The notes under the pieces are model-generated. The model had not been told where the DNA came from. It did not search any database and saw nothing but the letters and a program-made list of their open reading frames with translations. A program made the translations under genes and the position numbers. A DNA stretch of 64,000 nucleotides from assembly GCA_034509425.1 (NCBI GenBank), contig JAVTVJ010001245.1, positions 310,001-374,000 of the forward strand, in the 5' to 3' direction. The DNA is from Eopsaltria australis. Taxonomy: Eukaryota; Chordata; Aves; Passeriformes; Petroicidae. Below, in pieces: positions 46,136 to 59,945 of the stretch; within the stretch, counting starts at the first letter, position 1; every line of letters begins with the position of its first letter.

Positions 46136-49100
46136 GTTATTCTTCTGTCATGGGAGTAAATATGAACACTGCAAATAGCTGAACATGTAATGTATTCTAC
46201 TTTGCAAGACACGGGTAGCAATTCCTATGCCACAGACGTATTTGAAACACAGTTAACTGGTATTTCTGGTTAATCTGATCTGTAGCACAGTCCTTACAGT
46301 TGTTTCAGTAGGGGTGCTACGGCAAGCACCATGGGAGAAGAGCAGTAGAATTTAGACAGTAAAGGGGTTTGATAATGAAGTGAAACCATGAACATCATGC
46401 CAGAGGGAGTGGGAAAGAGAACACTCCATATATAAGCTTTATAGAGAAAAGACTGCAAAACTAAAAGATCGCACTCAAGAGTGCTTGAGAAAATAACTTT
46501 ATCTTTTCAATTGTTCCTCCTACAAAACAGCTACAGCTGGAATGAGTCTGTTTTTAGCAAAACTGTCACAGAGAATCTATTATTCAATGTGTAATTAATG
46601 ATACCTTTAATCAAAGCAGCTACTTATCATAGATAAACTTCCAGTTTTGAGGATCTGTGACTTCTGAGGCATTAACAGACCTTTGAAAATATTTTGATCC
46701 CTCCATATAATATTTTTCCCTCTTTTTCTTTGGTTGTTATCTCCTATGAATTTTCTTTTCTGGCATTTGGCATTTCTTTCCCAAATTGTATATTATAATC
46801 TATTTTCCTTTCCAATTATGTTTTCATCATCTTTCTTCCATTATTGTAGTTAAATCTGGAGGTTGGCTGGGGTTTAAAGATTTTTTGCAGTTTTCCTTGA
46901 CCTTTTGTGCTCCTGCCGTAAAATATTGGCCTGTAAATATTTTTGATGCTTTCAATACTTCTTTCTGTGTTTCCTTATCTTCATTGTCTGGATTTTTTGA
47001 TTAATCTCAGCTTCTTTCTGGTAATTATCTTTAGATATTATTTATATGGACTTGAGGAGAAATTAAATTCTTGTAACTTCTGAGTAGTTGTTTCTCCGTA
47101 TTATAAATAAGTGTCATGCTGTTCATGCAATTGAGTAAAGTGATTATTGTAGGTCTATTAGTACAAACAACCATGTAAGTACAAAAAATGATCTCATTCT
47201 TGCCCTGTTTTTTCACAATCCAGGCCTATAAATGACCTTAGCTGCAAAATTACAAATAGGTTCAGCAGTTTTTGGGATGGACTTTGGAAATTAAGTGGCC
47301 ACTAGCTGTGGTCTGCGCATCAAGGGGTCCCTAGCTGTGATTTTTTGGGGAAACAGATACACATATTCCATAGCACCAAGTGCTAAAGATGGGATGTTGA
47401 CAAATGAGGTGGTTCAGTCACAATAATAGCCATTTTTAAATGTGATTCAACCTAGAGAGAGACAGAACACAGGTGTCAAAAGCAGTTAGGAACAGGAAAC
47501 TTTATATGACCCATTTACATGACCATCCTTATTTTTCATAGTCTCAAAATTTGTAATTCCTCCTGCAATTCTAAATTATTGATTACCAGCACAGTTTCCT
47601 TCCTATCAAACAGTCATATGAGTCACTGTATTATCATTATGTTAAATATTTTAAAGTATAGAGCTGGTAGGAAAAGTCCCATTTGATTACTTTTGTCATG
47701 TGCTTAGATCTCGTTTTTTATTCTATATTGAAAGAAGTTTAGTATGTAACACTGGGGTTGATATTAGTTATAACATAATTCTGCTTTTAAATAAGTGTAA
47801 TTTCTTAAATTTGAAGTTGCGCATACCATAATTTTTCAGTGTAAAATATGTAACATTTTACCTTTGTAAGACAGAAAATTTAGCAACAAATAGTACCTGC
47901 TAATTTTGAAAATTGAATATTTGATTAATCTCCACAGTCTTAGGAAACACAGGTTCAGTTGCAGATGAAAATAACCATGAAAGAGCAACCTGTTAATTGA
48001 TCTTTCTAAGAAAGGTTAGCAAGTTTGGATTCCAGACTACTGAGCCTGCATTACCTGTCTGGGCACTGCTCTAGGCAGCTAGGCACAGCACTTGTGCCTA
48101 GCACAGTGTGCTATTTCATTTACAAATAAAGTTTGATTCACCCCCTGATTCAAAAGCATCCCAGCATCATACTGAGATGTCTGCAGAGTAGAGGGTAATA
48201 AAAAACATGCTTCAAATCTTAACAGGAACAATGCCATATTTCCTCAGCTCATTAATTCCTTATCTTGTGAGTGTATGCCTTCTAACCAGCCTCTTTTGTT
48301 TACTTAACATTTATCAGTTTTAGTCTCTGCACTGCACTCCTGCAGTCTGTACATGCAGATTAAAATTACTCTGTTTACTGAGTTCCAGGAAAAGCACATT
48401 TAGTTGAGAAAGGGAAAAGAAAACTGCCATATAATTTCTACATTTAGAGTTTGGATTCTTACAGAATTGTAATGAACACAAACTTTATGCCAAAGTTGTC
48501 AAGGCAGCTGTATTCTCCTCTTGACAATGATACCTCTGCAAAGATTTTCTTATTTCCTAGTGCTCTTTAGCATAAAAATAGGAAAGTTGTGATTGTCACA
48601 ATTTACTCAGCATTTATTGCATCATTATAGACTGTACATTTCTCAAATAGGTGTCCCACCATGGGCTTCTCAGATGGCCAACAAACAAGCCAGCTATTTG
48701 CCCATTTTGGTGTGATTCTTATGCTATTGGCATATGTCCACTATGAACTGCAAACTAATTTTGTGTGAATAGCTTAACAGCTTTTTGCTAACAGCAGCTT
48801 AAAGATTGGGATTGGAAGCACCTCATCATACAGCTCCTGTATGGGCTTCAGTGAAACTGCTGCCTGACAAAGCAGCTAAACTGTTTCTCACATGGTGATT
48901 TTTGTACTTGTTAGAAATAACCTCTAGTTTTGTAGATGGGGGAATTCAAATGACATCAAAATAAGCCAAGTACCAAACTTCTGAACTGATTTGCCAACCT
49001 TCTGGATTGTAGATTTGTACTGTAAATAGTTTTTTTGTGTCACATGAAGTGTTGATTATGGATCCTTGGGTATTTAAGCAATAAGAAGGATGCATCTTAG

Positions 49101-52100
49101 CACTCATTTTAAATAGTAAATTTTCAGACCAATATTCTAAGTCCAATACTTATAGTCCTCAACCAAAAGATAATTTTTTACACCTAACTTTTTTTTTTTA
49201 TTTTCTCACTTTCTTTGTTAGGGGTAATGGATTAAAGGTTGCAGAACACCACAACTCATAGTGTTCCTAAAAAGGAGAAAGAAAAGGTTGCTACTTGCAT
49301 TAGGAAATGATTGACTCTGTAACTTTTACATAGATTTAATGGTGAGCTGGTGTTTTTGAGGTGATTTTAGAGTTACTGTCTCTCAAGGTAAACCTCATTA
49401 CATTCTTTATTAATAGTTAGCAAACAATCAGAATTATATGAAAGACTACATTAACAGTTTATGTTCTTCTGGTTCTTAATTACAACTAGTGAGATTGTAG
49501 CTAACAAGAAGACATAGTCTTGACATGTGAATGTATTTCTTCTGCTTCACACATTGAGTCCGGGCTCTGCTGACTATCTCACTCTTTCATTATTGCTGAA
49601 GCTAATGATCTGCTGCTCAGAGAGGCACCAGGTTGTCAGCAATCACATGTTCACACTCCCACTGGAGGTGAGTATGCAACCACAAGAATTGGAACTAAGA
49701 ACTGAAACACTCATAAAGACAAAACTGTATATTTTGAGATTCATTTGAGCTGAGAACCACTAACTTCCAAATGATCTTCAGTTATGCAATTAAGACAAGA
49801 TTAGATAGTTTTTAAAATAATTTCTACTTACCACAGTATTTCATTAATGGACTTTTTATTTTCATTTTTTTTTAGTGAGTAGCATGATGTGATTTAGATA
49901 CAGATATATGAGTCTTGAGTCTGGCATGACATCTGTCAAGGTCATGTCATGGTCATTATAATGATAAATACAGTGTTAGAGAATTTGGAGAAGAGAGACA
50001 TTAATTTAATTTAATTTAAAGAGCAGCAAAGAATATATGTAATTTTACTAATGAATCATCTCTTAAGATGTACAATGATAAACTGAACTTTTATTGTGAT
50101 ATAAACTTTTATTATTAAAAATCAATACAGAGATCAAGAAGACCAAGAAATGTGTCTTACTTTAAGTAAGAAAATGGAGGGGGGAGGAAAGTGAAATAAA
50201 TATGACAGTTTAACCTTACAAGATAAAAATGGATTTTTCTAGTCACACTTTTTTATTGTTTGCTAATAATACTAATATGGAGGGTAGACATTTTTCCAGT
50301 GTGAGTGTGTATGACCCTTATTGGTGAAATGTAACTATGGAAAAACTTGCAGGTTCTGGTAGTTATCAAATACTGATTTGCAAACAAAGTGTTTGTATCT
50401 TGACCATTAAACAAATCACTTCTCTCCTTCTTTGTACAATGGCCATGTTTTATTAAAAACTGATTTACTGATTTAAGGGCTGATTTTTCATTAATTTATG
50501 ATTGTTGCTCTATTTATAATGAATTATATCTTGCATGAGGGGATATATACTCCAACACTGACATTTAAACTAGGTTATCAGTATAATAATAAAATATTTT
50601 TTAAAATAAAAAAACCCCAACCCAAACTAATAAACTCTGCCACTGATGCATCATCTTTTTTCTCTCTCCATTTTCATTCTGTCAGCACTTTTTTTCTCAT
50701 TCTCTGGAATGCTACTGACATGCTTTTTAACATATCCTTCAAAGCCATCTTGTTACCTTCTACTTTAATGTATAGCCATGTGAAAAATCCTTCGTAAGCC
50801 TTTTTTATGCCTGTAACTTTCCGTCACCTCTTCTGCCTTCTGACAGGGTTGAATATCTTGTTCAAGAATTGCTCATTTACTCAAATGTTAATATTAAAAG
50901 GAAATTTTTCCTATATTGATAATTCTGTTTAACTGGTGTTTAAGCTATTTTGGGTCACATTCTACCACCACTGCAAATCCAAATCATCTCTGTCAAGGTC
51001 ATAATATGCTGTATTTTATTCTCTTCCTGATCTCCTCTTCCTGACTGGAGCTTTTTCTTGCTTTTGGAGTAGAGGTCTGCAGTTTACTTGGCATCATTTT
51101 AAGGATCTGTGTACCTACCCTGAGCACACATCATGCCTGATAGAGCTTGGATATCTGTTTTGAAATGGAAATCTACCTACAGGCTTGTGACAGCCTTTCT
51201 AGACCAAGTGCAGTGGCAATACAGTAACAAAGATTTTCTATTCAGCAAGAAGAAAATCAGAGAGACTTTCTTCCAGCTTTATGTTATCTTAATTCTGTAG
51301 TGGACTAAATCTTGTCCACTTCTTCATTGTTTGAAAAGCTCAAGAAGGTAAAACTCATTATTACTTATCTCCATTCTCAGGGTTGGTGCTTCCATCCTCT
51401 GCTTTGAGAATGTATTTCTAAAGATCTTTTTGTCCTCTGGACTCTCACCCTGTTTCCTTTTTGTAAGTATGGCACCTACTTGCTAAAAGAGAGGCCAGAC
51501 ACTGCTTCCACCCACAGTCTCTTCTATCCTTAAAAGACAGGTCAGTAGATACAGGCCAGTGATGATATCAGTGACTGTGGACTAAATACAAGAAACCTCT
51601 CCTCTTTCCTTACATCAGTCCAAGACCTTGATCTGACCTCCAGCTCCTTTCAGGACACTGTGCATCAATTTTGTTTAGGTCCATGTTCTGAAAGTAATTT
51701 TTGGTTAATTCCCAAGCCCATGCTCTGTTTTTCCTGGAACAGGGGTGGTCAAGTTCTCTGAGCATGCAGAGGGCTCACTGACTGTATCATGTCCCAGTAA
51801 AGGACAACAAGGTTGTGGTAGAAACAACTGGCAGGGTTAGGCAACTGGATAACCTGCTTCCCATTTTACTACAGTGTATAAGTGGCAGTGCAGCTGGAGA
51901 CCCTGAAGCAGGCACTAAAGTATTTGCTTAGGGCTGGGCTTTCAGATTAGTGACTCTTCAGTTCTGTATGACTTGGGTAAGCATGTTTACCAGAGAAATA
52001 TAAAACAACATTCACATTGGTCCAAGGGAACAATAGGTCTCAGATCTGGGACTCACAGTTCTTGTTTTCACAAAGCTGGTGTTTGCATCTGTCTCCTTTA

Positions 52101-55100
52101 GCCCATTTTTCAAAATTGCCATATGTCTGATGAAAAGCAGATGTTGATCCATCTCAAGGGATGGTGTGTCTGAAGATATATAGATCAAAAAAACTACCTA
52201 TTTAAATTTCTGTGTTATACATATTATTCAAAGGACAGAAGAAAAGCTGAAGTTGCAAACTAGTTCTACTGCTGCTGCTACACTGCAGATGCATGAGTCA
52301 TGAATCAGATTAGATAAGCAGATCTCACTGCATTGGCAGAGAAAGCAATACCTCAGAAAGCAAACAAAAAACCCTCAACATTATTTCATATTATACTGCA
52401 TTTGTAAATGGCACTTATAATCTCTTCAAGCTTATCCAGTGCTGCCAGTGAAGGTATTAGACATCAAAGCTGAGTAAAACCTTAATTTATTCAGCTGTGA
52501 TATTAAACGAGGTGAGTGTTGAAACTTATTGAATCATTAGCAGATGTGTTCTCAGGCAGTTGATACATATATGTATAAAAGTGCAGGTCCTCACTCACAA
52601 TTTCACATTCAGATGCCTGCCCTGTTCTAATGCTGCACTAACTCCACTAAGATCTCACTTTTATGTAGGTATTGCTGAGCATGGAAAGCAAAATATGCAG
52701 AGTAGAGGAATTTAAATAAGTATATATGTGTTGTACATATATAACCCTATTAGGAAGGACATGATACCTTGGATTTTCAAGACAGTTGTAAAATATGTGA
52801 TTTAATTTGTAAATAAACTTTAAATGATACAACACAAGGAAGTAATTCACTCAAAACCTAGCACCCTTTTGGCATGCTCAGCAAGTGACTGACCACTAGT
52901 ACAGTACAGAACCTCTGCTATTCATCAGCCTAAAGGGTGTTTTTCCATTGAAAAATGACAAGTTTTCATAGGCAGTAGATTTCATGATGTCCACCTAAAA
53001 GGAAAAATTAAGGCAGGCAGGCAACAATATGTGGATGGTCTTCATTCTACTTACATGTATGTTTTCCCTAGTATTTGCCTAAGGCATCTCTTCCTTATGT
53101 TCTTCAGCAGATTTCAGAGGTTTCTGACTTTTTCTGTTGTTGAGAAAAAAGGCTGTATATGGAATTTTCCCTCTGGAAGTTTCTCTTTCTTTTAGTAAAG
53201 CAAATATATTGTATTCTGCAATCTTTATATTGACCTTTGAAAGAAGTACTCGATATTCTATGAAAAATAATTGACAACAATTCATGCCACAATATGTGTT
53301 TAGACTTTAAAAATGGACTGTTTTCAAGATTCCAGCTGATATTTGAGGTGTAGGACTCAGGATTTTCATCTGTAGAAAATACTGTTTGGTGTAAATTATA
53401 ACTGACTGGCATTGTATTATGATGAATCAGACAATAGAGCAGTTTGAAAAGGTGGATTCCAGTGATTTCCAGCAGAAGGAATTCAGTGATGGTATTTTAG
53501 ACCAGTTGGTGACTGGTTACATAAGTTAAATGTATCTCTTTTAATTTCCCATGTTCTCAGCTCAGGGGTTGTTTTATTAAGCGCCAGCTCAAATCCTGTT
53601 GTGCGTACATGAGAGATTTTGTTATATATACAATATTGCAGAGAGTGGACTAAAAGGTACTAGGAGATTTAACAATGACAAAGAAATGTAGATCAGTACT
53701 TTTTACTTATCTTTCAATATTTTTGCTGGAGTTTGAAGAACTTCAGAAGTGAATGTCGTCTACCAGTTCTTTGAACTATATTGAACAAACTGTGTCAAAC
53801 AAGACGTTGTTGTTTAAAAATGGGGAAATCAAGGCACAAAGAAGACATAATGGGGGGTTATCAAGGAAATAATGACCAAAAAATATCCTGTTGGAATGCA
53901 ATTATCTAATTTTTATTTTAAGCTAGGCAGTCCTTTGCTCTTAACCATACGATCCACCCCTATTCACATGGCACATGAGTTCATTGAGAAAAGATATGGA
54001 AAAGGCCATCAAATTGAGTTGAAAAGGCTTTGGAGGACTTGACATATAAAGTAACATTAAAATTACATTTTGTGGCACTACTGTAAGCTGCTTTTCAGGA
54101 ATTTGCCAGTGACCTAGGATTTCAGGTATTTCAGCAATTTTTCTACATACTTCCAAGAAATTGCATGAGACGATTTCGCTTTGGCTCTGCCAAGTGTAAC
54201 CAATACCCTTTAGATGGTATTAAAATGGTGTTGAGAGGAAGAGAAGCTGGCGGTGTGGGAGACGGAAATGGCACTAAGTGTGCTAAAAAGCAGGTTCTTA
54301 AAATTCTTAGAGTATTTATCTATAGTTTCAGAACCCACAGTTTTTTGTTCTGCCTGCTGATGATCAAGCAAGTTTTGTACCCAGGTAAGATAAACAGGAC
54401 ATTGAGGTACCACAGTTTTCTATGCTTAGGTTATTGCCCATTTCCTTTGGATGTCTGCAATTAAATAAGAAAAAAAAAATGTCTCTTTTGTGTAGGTGAA
54501 TCCGTTTGTGCTTAAAGATATATATTAATGAAACTACCTTCCTCAAAACCAACTGGTAAACATAAATAAATAGCCTCAAGAACTCACCAGCTGCTGATGT
54601 TGCCAAAGGGAAAAGAAATTACATTCACTTTAGCTGAGCACAGGATTATGCCCGGAATAAATCAACTTTCAAGCTATCATTTTTTTTCTGACATGACTGT
54701 CAGGAAAAACAGAGAAAAACTTTTAAAGAAAAAATTAACTTGCACTTACCCTTTGACAACTGTGTGCATTACAGTGATTGAACTTCATTAAGAGAATTGT
54801 TTGCCAGTACTATTTGTCTTTCTTTTGACAGCTCTGGCATAAATATTTAATTTAATTTATGTTTCAAATTAAAAAAATGTCTCTATAAAGATTGAGCAGT
54901 ACATGCCCACTATGAAAAAAATGATGCTTATATATTGCTGTGCCATTCACAGTGAAACATCTCTGTATGGAAGCTCACTTATAGCCTGAAGTTTTAACTC
55001 TTTCCAAGGTGGGCTGAAGGAGAAGGCTTGGAGAGCTGAAGAAATGCACAGAGAAGTGAAAGAGATGCGTATCATTGAAATGTTTTTTCTTTAGGCTAGG

Positions 55101-55644
55101 ATGCTTTTCTTGTTTTTAACATAATATTTCTCTACCTTTCCTACATTGTCTCAAAAGCAGACAGAAAAAAGATCTTTATCTGTCTATATTTGGGGCTTCA
55201 TGTATCCCTACCAGCAGACCAGGGATGGTAGCAAATTTCATGAATAGTTTCCTGAGTCCCAGGAGCAGTAACTAAATACTCATTTTTTAGGGCTTTTCTT
55301 GTACATAATCACTTGGTATTCAAGCATAAAAAGCACTGGAATCTCCACATCTTTTATTTATTTAATTTTTTAAAATGCATAACATGAAAATTCATAATAT
55401 GAAAGCACTGCAATTCAAAGCCTGTATGACCCTGAGTTCCATATGTGTACAGGACTTTATCCATACATACAGTTTTTCTGTCAATTTTCTTTCAACATTT
55501 TAAGTGAAATCATACTTTTCATTCATAATGACTGTTCCTTGGGACATACAGGGATATGTACCTGAGGCAGCAGAAGAATGAAGATTCAATAGCCCTGATA
55601 GTGAGGAGACTGTAGAAATGGTTTTACCTCAGAAACCTGGAGAT
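46136..55644. other. Long stretch with no recognised repeats or genes
   Basis: About 9.5 kb of AT-rich sequence contains only chance frames of about 100 codons or fewer. Small items are a perfect hairpin at 48078-48102, listed separately, and a TTTAA-type repeat at about 50000-50020. No exon or mobile element could be supported. Confidence 0.5.
48078..48102. repeat. Perfect 10-bp inverted repeat with 5-base loop
   Basis: GCTAGGCACA (48078-48087) and TGTGCCTAGC (48093-48102) pair perfectly around the loop GCACT. Whether it has any role is unknown. Confidence 0.85.
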
Positions 55645-55963
55645 ATCCTTTCAGGACCTGGAGGGAGCCTACAAGAAAGGTGCAAAGGAGACTATTTACA
55701 AGGAGATGAAGTGAAAGGACAAGAGGAAATGGCTTCAAAGTGAAAGATTAGATGTTAGGAAAAAAATAGTTTACTGTGAGGGCAGTGAGGCACCTGAACA
55801 GGTTGCCCAGAGAAGTTGTGGGTGCCCTGTCCCTGGAAGGCCAGTTTGGATGCAGCTTTGAACCTGAACAAGTGGAAGGCATCCCTGCCTAGAGCAGGGG
55901 AGTTGGAACAAGATGATGGTTAAGGTCCCTTCCAACCCTAGCCATTCTATGATTCTGTGATCT
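55645..55963 (+). mobile_element. CR1 LINE, 3' region fragment
   Basis: This plus-strand copy has 'gacctggagggagcctacaag', 'gacaagaggaaatggcttcaaa', 'gttgcccagagaagttgtggg' and the terminal 'aaggtcccttccaaccctag' with CATTCTATGATTCTGTG (about 55944-55960). It is one of the better preserved CR1 tails in the window. Only the 3' region is present. Confidence 0.95.
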
Positions 55964-56922
55964 AGGTTGCACGGAATTTGATACCTCTAAGATTTGTGAG
56001 TGAATGTGCACTTCTGAACACAGCAAGTAGAATACTCAGTCACATTGTTTTACAACCTGGATGCTCTTATTTCGTGAGACATCTCAATGCTAGAAATAAA
56101 TGTTAAATCATCTGAGCTGAGCTCTCTGAACTTTTTCCTCTGACCTTACTCTACTGCTAAAGGGATGAGAATAGAGAAAATAAATGTTTTCAAAAGTGAG
56201 AATCAATGCAATGTAAAATTCCAGTTGGTTTCTTAGCTGCCCTCAAGTGCCCAAGAGATGTTTTCACACCTTGCTATTTTCAGTAATTAAAAAAATCAAC
56301 CACATATAATTTTCACAAATAGCACCTATTTTTAGGTTTTATTTCTATTCCTCATCTTCAATATGCTACTAAAGATTTTTCCTTGGCACTAAACAAAAGT
56401 ATTTTCCTATTTGTAAAGAAAAAGACATCACAGAGGAATCTTTTGTACTCAGAAGAGTTAATTAACTGATAGTTTCCCATCAATATATAATTATCTTCAC
56501 GTGATAATTTTAATGAGTATAATGCATCCAGGTTAACTTAAAACAATTTTTTTTTCTGTTTCAGACAATAATTTCCCTCATCTGGATTAGTACTAGTGTT
56601 TATTTTCAGTTTGAATTGAGTTTAACTGAAAAGCTTTATCATCTGAAAATTCTTAATTTTTTTTTTATTACCTGGTTAATATTTGACACCAATAGTCACC
56701 TGGTGGTTTGGGATATCAGCTCTTTCATACAGGACGCTCATGGCAAAGTTAAAATGGTAAGAGCTCATCACAGTGAAAGGAATTCCTTTTTCTTCTTTTT
56801 TCTTTTGCTGCAGATATTATTGCAGAGCTAGGCAATCCCTCAAATTTTTAGTTAAATTAGATTCGAACCATTAAAACTCTGAGACTGCATTCCAATTGGT
56901 ATTTGTCTATGCTTTTATTTCT

Positions 56923-56925
<3 letters not shown>
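55964..56925. other. No recognisable feature
   Basis: AT-rich sequence without supported features. Confidence 0.55.

Positions 56926-56969
<44 letters not shown>
56926..56969. repeat. (GA)n dinucleotide microsatellite
   Basis: About 22 uninterrupted GA units. A serine/leucine-repeat reading frame on the other strand is a by-product of this tract. Confidence 0.98.
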
Positions 56970-56972
<3 letters not shown>

Positions 56973-59048
56973 TTGATGCAATGAAATAAGAGCATAAAAG
57001 TACTTATTAAAGCTCTTTCAGTTTCCTTTGACAACCAATACACTATTAAAACGTTAAGAAGGGAAAGATTTCCCCAAATAGTCTTTTCTGGGTAATAGTA
57101 CTGAAGGCTTGAAGCATGCATATGTTTCTCCCCATGTGTGGCAGTAGGCTATAGACATATCCAAATGGAGGAAATGTGGTATATTTTCAACACTTGTGAC
57201 ACACATGTAGAGATAATGTGCAACATCTTATAAATCTGCATTAATTCTGAAAGTGTTGAGCAGTTTTGTTTACAACTCTATTGTTTTTAGAATAACCTCT
57301 GGCTGATGACACCTTGCATGAAATCCCACTTAGAGTAGAAGTTTTCAAGTGTCTAATAATATAGATTATTATATTCTCTCCACTCAGATTAATTTAAGAT
57401 AAACATAAATCAGATCAGCTCATTAATCTAAGATCTTAACCACACAGTAAAAGTAATTTTTTCTATGGACATGGCTGACTTGGTTTTCTCTGTAGGACTA
57501 GCTTGTTTCAGGACTCTTTTTTTGCATGAGACAGCTGTCAATAGGCCATGGTTGCATTGCTGTTACCACAAGAAGATTCATTCCCCACTAAAAAGAGGTA
57601 TCCTAAATATATTCCTGATCTTATTTTAAAATGTGGCAAAATCACACTATCTCCTCACTAGAGCCACTGTGAAAGGCAGTTACGGCACTTTTAAAGCGTG
57701 TCCTTTTTTGTTGTTTTTCGTACTCCTCTTATGTCTCTAAGTTAATTATGTTCCAGAGGGAATATGCATTTTTGCTTTAGTGCTATCACTGTGTCTGGTT
57801 TGGGGTGCTCATTACTTGTCTTCTACAGCTACAACAGTGGCCCAGACTCTGGCAGGGTTTTCTATTCCTATACTTAGTGCTTGTAGTACACGAATGAAAA
57901 CCTGTTAAGCAATTTCATTACTCTATTATTTTATATAAACAATATTATGTTGAATTAACACTTTGAAGTGTGTGGGAGGTATTCAAATACGTACACACAC
58001 CTGCTGTGAGGATTAATTGTATGGCTTTGCTTAAGTTAAATTTTTTTTTCAGTCCTTCTGTATTTTCTGTTTTCTTATGTCTTACAAATTTATTTAATGT
58101 CTGTCCACTTCTTCACTACAGTTCTCTTTCTGTTCTCTATATCTGTCATGTCTTGGATGTCTAAACATATGCTTAGAAAAATTTATTCAATGAGGAATTT
58201 TATTTATTTCCCTTTTTTTCCTCTTATGTCTGTATAGATTAGCTGTTTATTTTGATAAGGTTTCTGGTTTGGCTTTATTTCTTCTTTTCTGTAAGAAATT
58301 ACAGTGAGTACAGTTTTTTCCATTTTCCACTTCCTTCCTCTACTCAAATAACATTTAACTTGTAGATCAACATGTAAATTAACAGTGGTAGATGCCTTAA
58401 GAATAATGGAGTTCTTATGTATTTTGTGAAAACGTGTTCATGAATTTCTGAAAAGCCATGTAAATAATAGCAGCTAGGGGTGGAAAGCTGGGAACAGCTG
58501 CAGTAGGGACCCAAATCTTGCTGAAGCCTGGAGGATGCGTCCTTTTGAATGCTTCAAGTTAAGAAAAAAAAAAAAAAAAAAAAAGCAAAGCAGACTTCTG
58601 TTGCCTTAATTATCTTTTTACAAAATGCACAATGCTGTTGTGGAAAAGGACATGATTGATCCATGGTTGGAATAGAGGGCTGTGGTTAACTTTCAAGATG
58701 CCAAGCCTTGCTTTCTACCTAGTTCAGTGTTATCCTCCAGCTGGGTAAATATAAACTGGAGTGTCAATATGTGCTTTCATGCTATGGCCTTTTTTCAGAT
58801 TTCACTGCCCTGTGTCACTGAGGGCTCAGGCCTAGTACTTTGTTTTGCTTTCTATGAAAAATCCTGCTAGAGGACAATGGGCAAGAAAAATATTTTTGCA
58901 ACAGCTTATATTTCTGAGAAGTGTTTTATGTTATTTGGAACTTTCCTTCAAGGTCAGCAGGCATTTGTGTTCTTGTAGAAGGCTTCGGGGCTCAGGGATT
59001 TTGCATTAATAGAATTCAAACAGGAAATGATGCCAAAACATGACTTTT
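56970..59048. other. No gene recognised; one poly(A) run
   Basis: The only marked item is the A-run at 58564-58584. The rest is AT-rich with short chance frames. Confidence 0.55.
58564..58584. repeat. Poly(A) run of 21 bases
   Basis: This is a pure A-run. A retrocopy tail was considered, but no upstream homology or flanking duplication was seen, so it is listed as a simple repeat. Confidence 0.9.
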
Positions 59049-59476
59049 CCCCAGTGTAAGGATGGATGAGGCTTACAGCAGGCCTGAAAGCCTCTCAGAC
59101 ATGGACTTAGAAGTGATCAGATTTTACCTGTGAGAAAGTGCCATGAGAAAGCAATGATATGAACACCTGCAGCCACAGTGAAGGACAGCCAAGAAAATAA
59201 TCAAGGAAGATGTTTGCACCTGACCAAGAGATGGCCTTGCTGAAGAGAATCAAGAATGTGGTGGAGGACTTATAGTGTATAGTTAACTGCTGTTAAGATG
59301 TGCTGAGAAAAGTTCTTGTTATGTAGATAGCTTTAGTGTTGCTTGTCACGTAGCCAATAATAGCATCACAGTAGCTGGGAAAAAGAGTATAAAGATGTTA
59401 ACATCGAATAAAGTACTTCTTTTTTGTCCTTAGACTACTTGCGTGTCATGTGTCCGTCTCTACTGCAACACCCCAG
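59049..59476 (+). mobile_element. ERVK-like solo LTR with perfect 6-bp target duplication
   Basis: The LTR body is 59055-59470 (416 bases), beginning TGTAAGGATGG and ending CTACTGCAACA. It is flanked on both sides by CCCCAG (59049-59054 and 59471-59476), a perfect 6-bp target duplication, the length typical of ERVK/class II integration. Promoter elements in order are CCAAT at 59354-59358, TATAAA at 59388-59393 and AATAAA at 59407-59412, with R and U5 to the end. No internal viral genes remain, so it arose by recombination between two LTRs. The intact duplication and readable promoter suggest it is younger than the other LTRs here. Confidence 0.93.
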
Positions 59477-59516
59477 TGCACTGATATCCCTGCTGACTGA
59501 GTCTGGGTCATACTCA

Positions 59517-59945
59517 GAGTCATAGAAGGTAATATGATATGTACTGAATTGTAAGGGACCCATCAGGATCATCAAAGTCCAACTCCTGGCCCTGCACGGG
59601 ACACTCCAAGAGTCACACCATGTGCCTGAGAGCATTGTACAAATTCTTCATGAACTCTGTCAGGTTGGTGCTGTGATCACTTCCCTGGGGAGCCTCTTCC
59701 AGTGCCCAACCACCCACACAGGCAAGAGCTTTTTCCATATATCCAACCTAAACCTCTCTCAACTCAGCTTGGTGCTGTTTCCTCAAGTCCTGCCATTGGT
59801 CCCCAGAGTGAAGTGATCAGTGCCTGCCCGTCCTCTTCCCCTCATGAGGAAGTTGTAAACGTCACTGGGGTCTCCCCTCAGTCTGCTCTTCTCCAGGGTG
59901 AGTAGACCAACTGACCTCAGCTACTCCTCATAGGTCTGAGGAGTA
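59517..59945 (-). mobile_element. CR1 LINE, 3' region fragment
   Basis: This is a minus-strand copy starting at its tail (AAGGGACCCATCAGGATCAT, 59554-59573). The 3' region contains 'tctgtcaggttggtgctgtg', 'atccaacctaaacctctctc' and 'ggtctcccctcagtctgctc'. It belongs to the same CR1 group as the element at 6778-7928. It starts only about 40 bases right of the solo LTR. Confidence 0.93.

Noticed and set aside
58400..58600. Possible processed retrocopy ending in poly(A) at 58564-58584
   Set aside because: No upstream similarity to a known transcript and no flanking direct repeats were visible.
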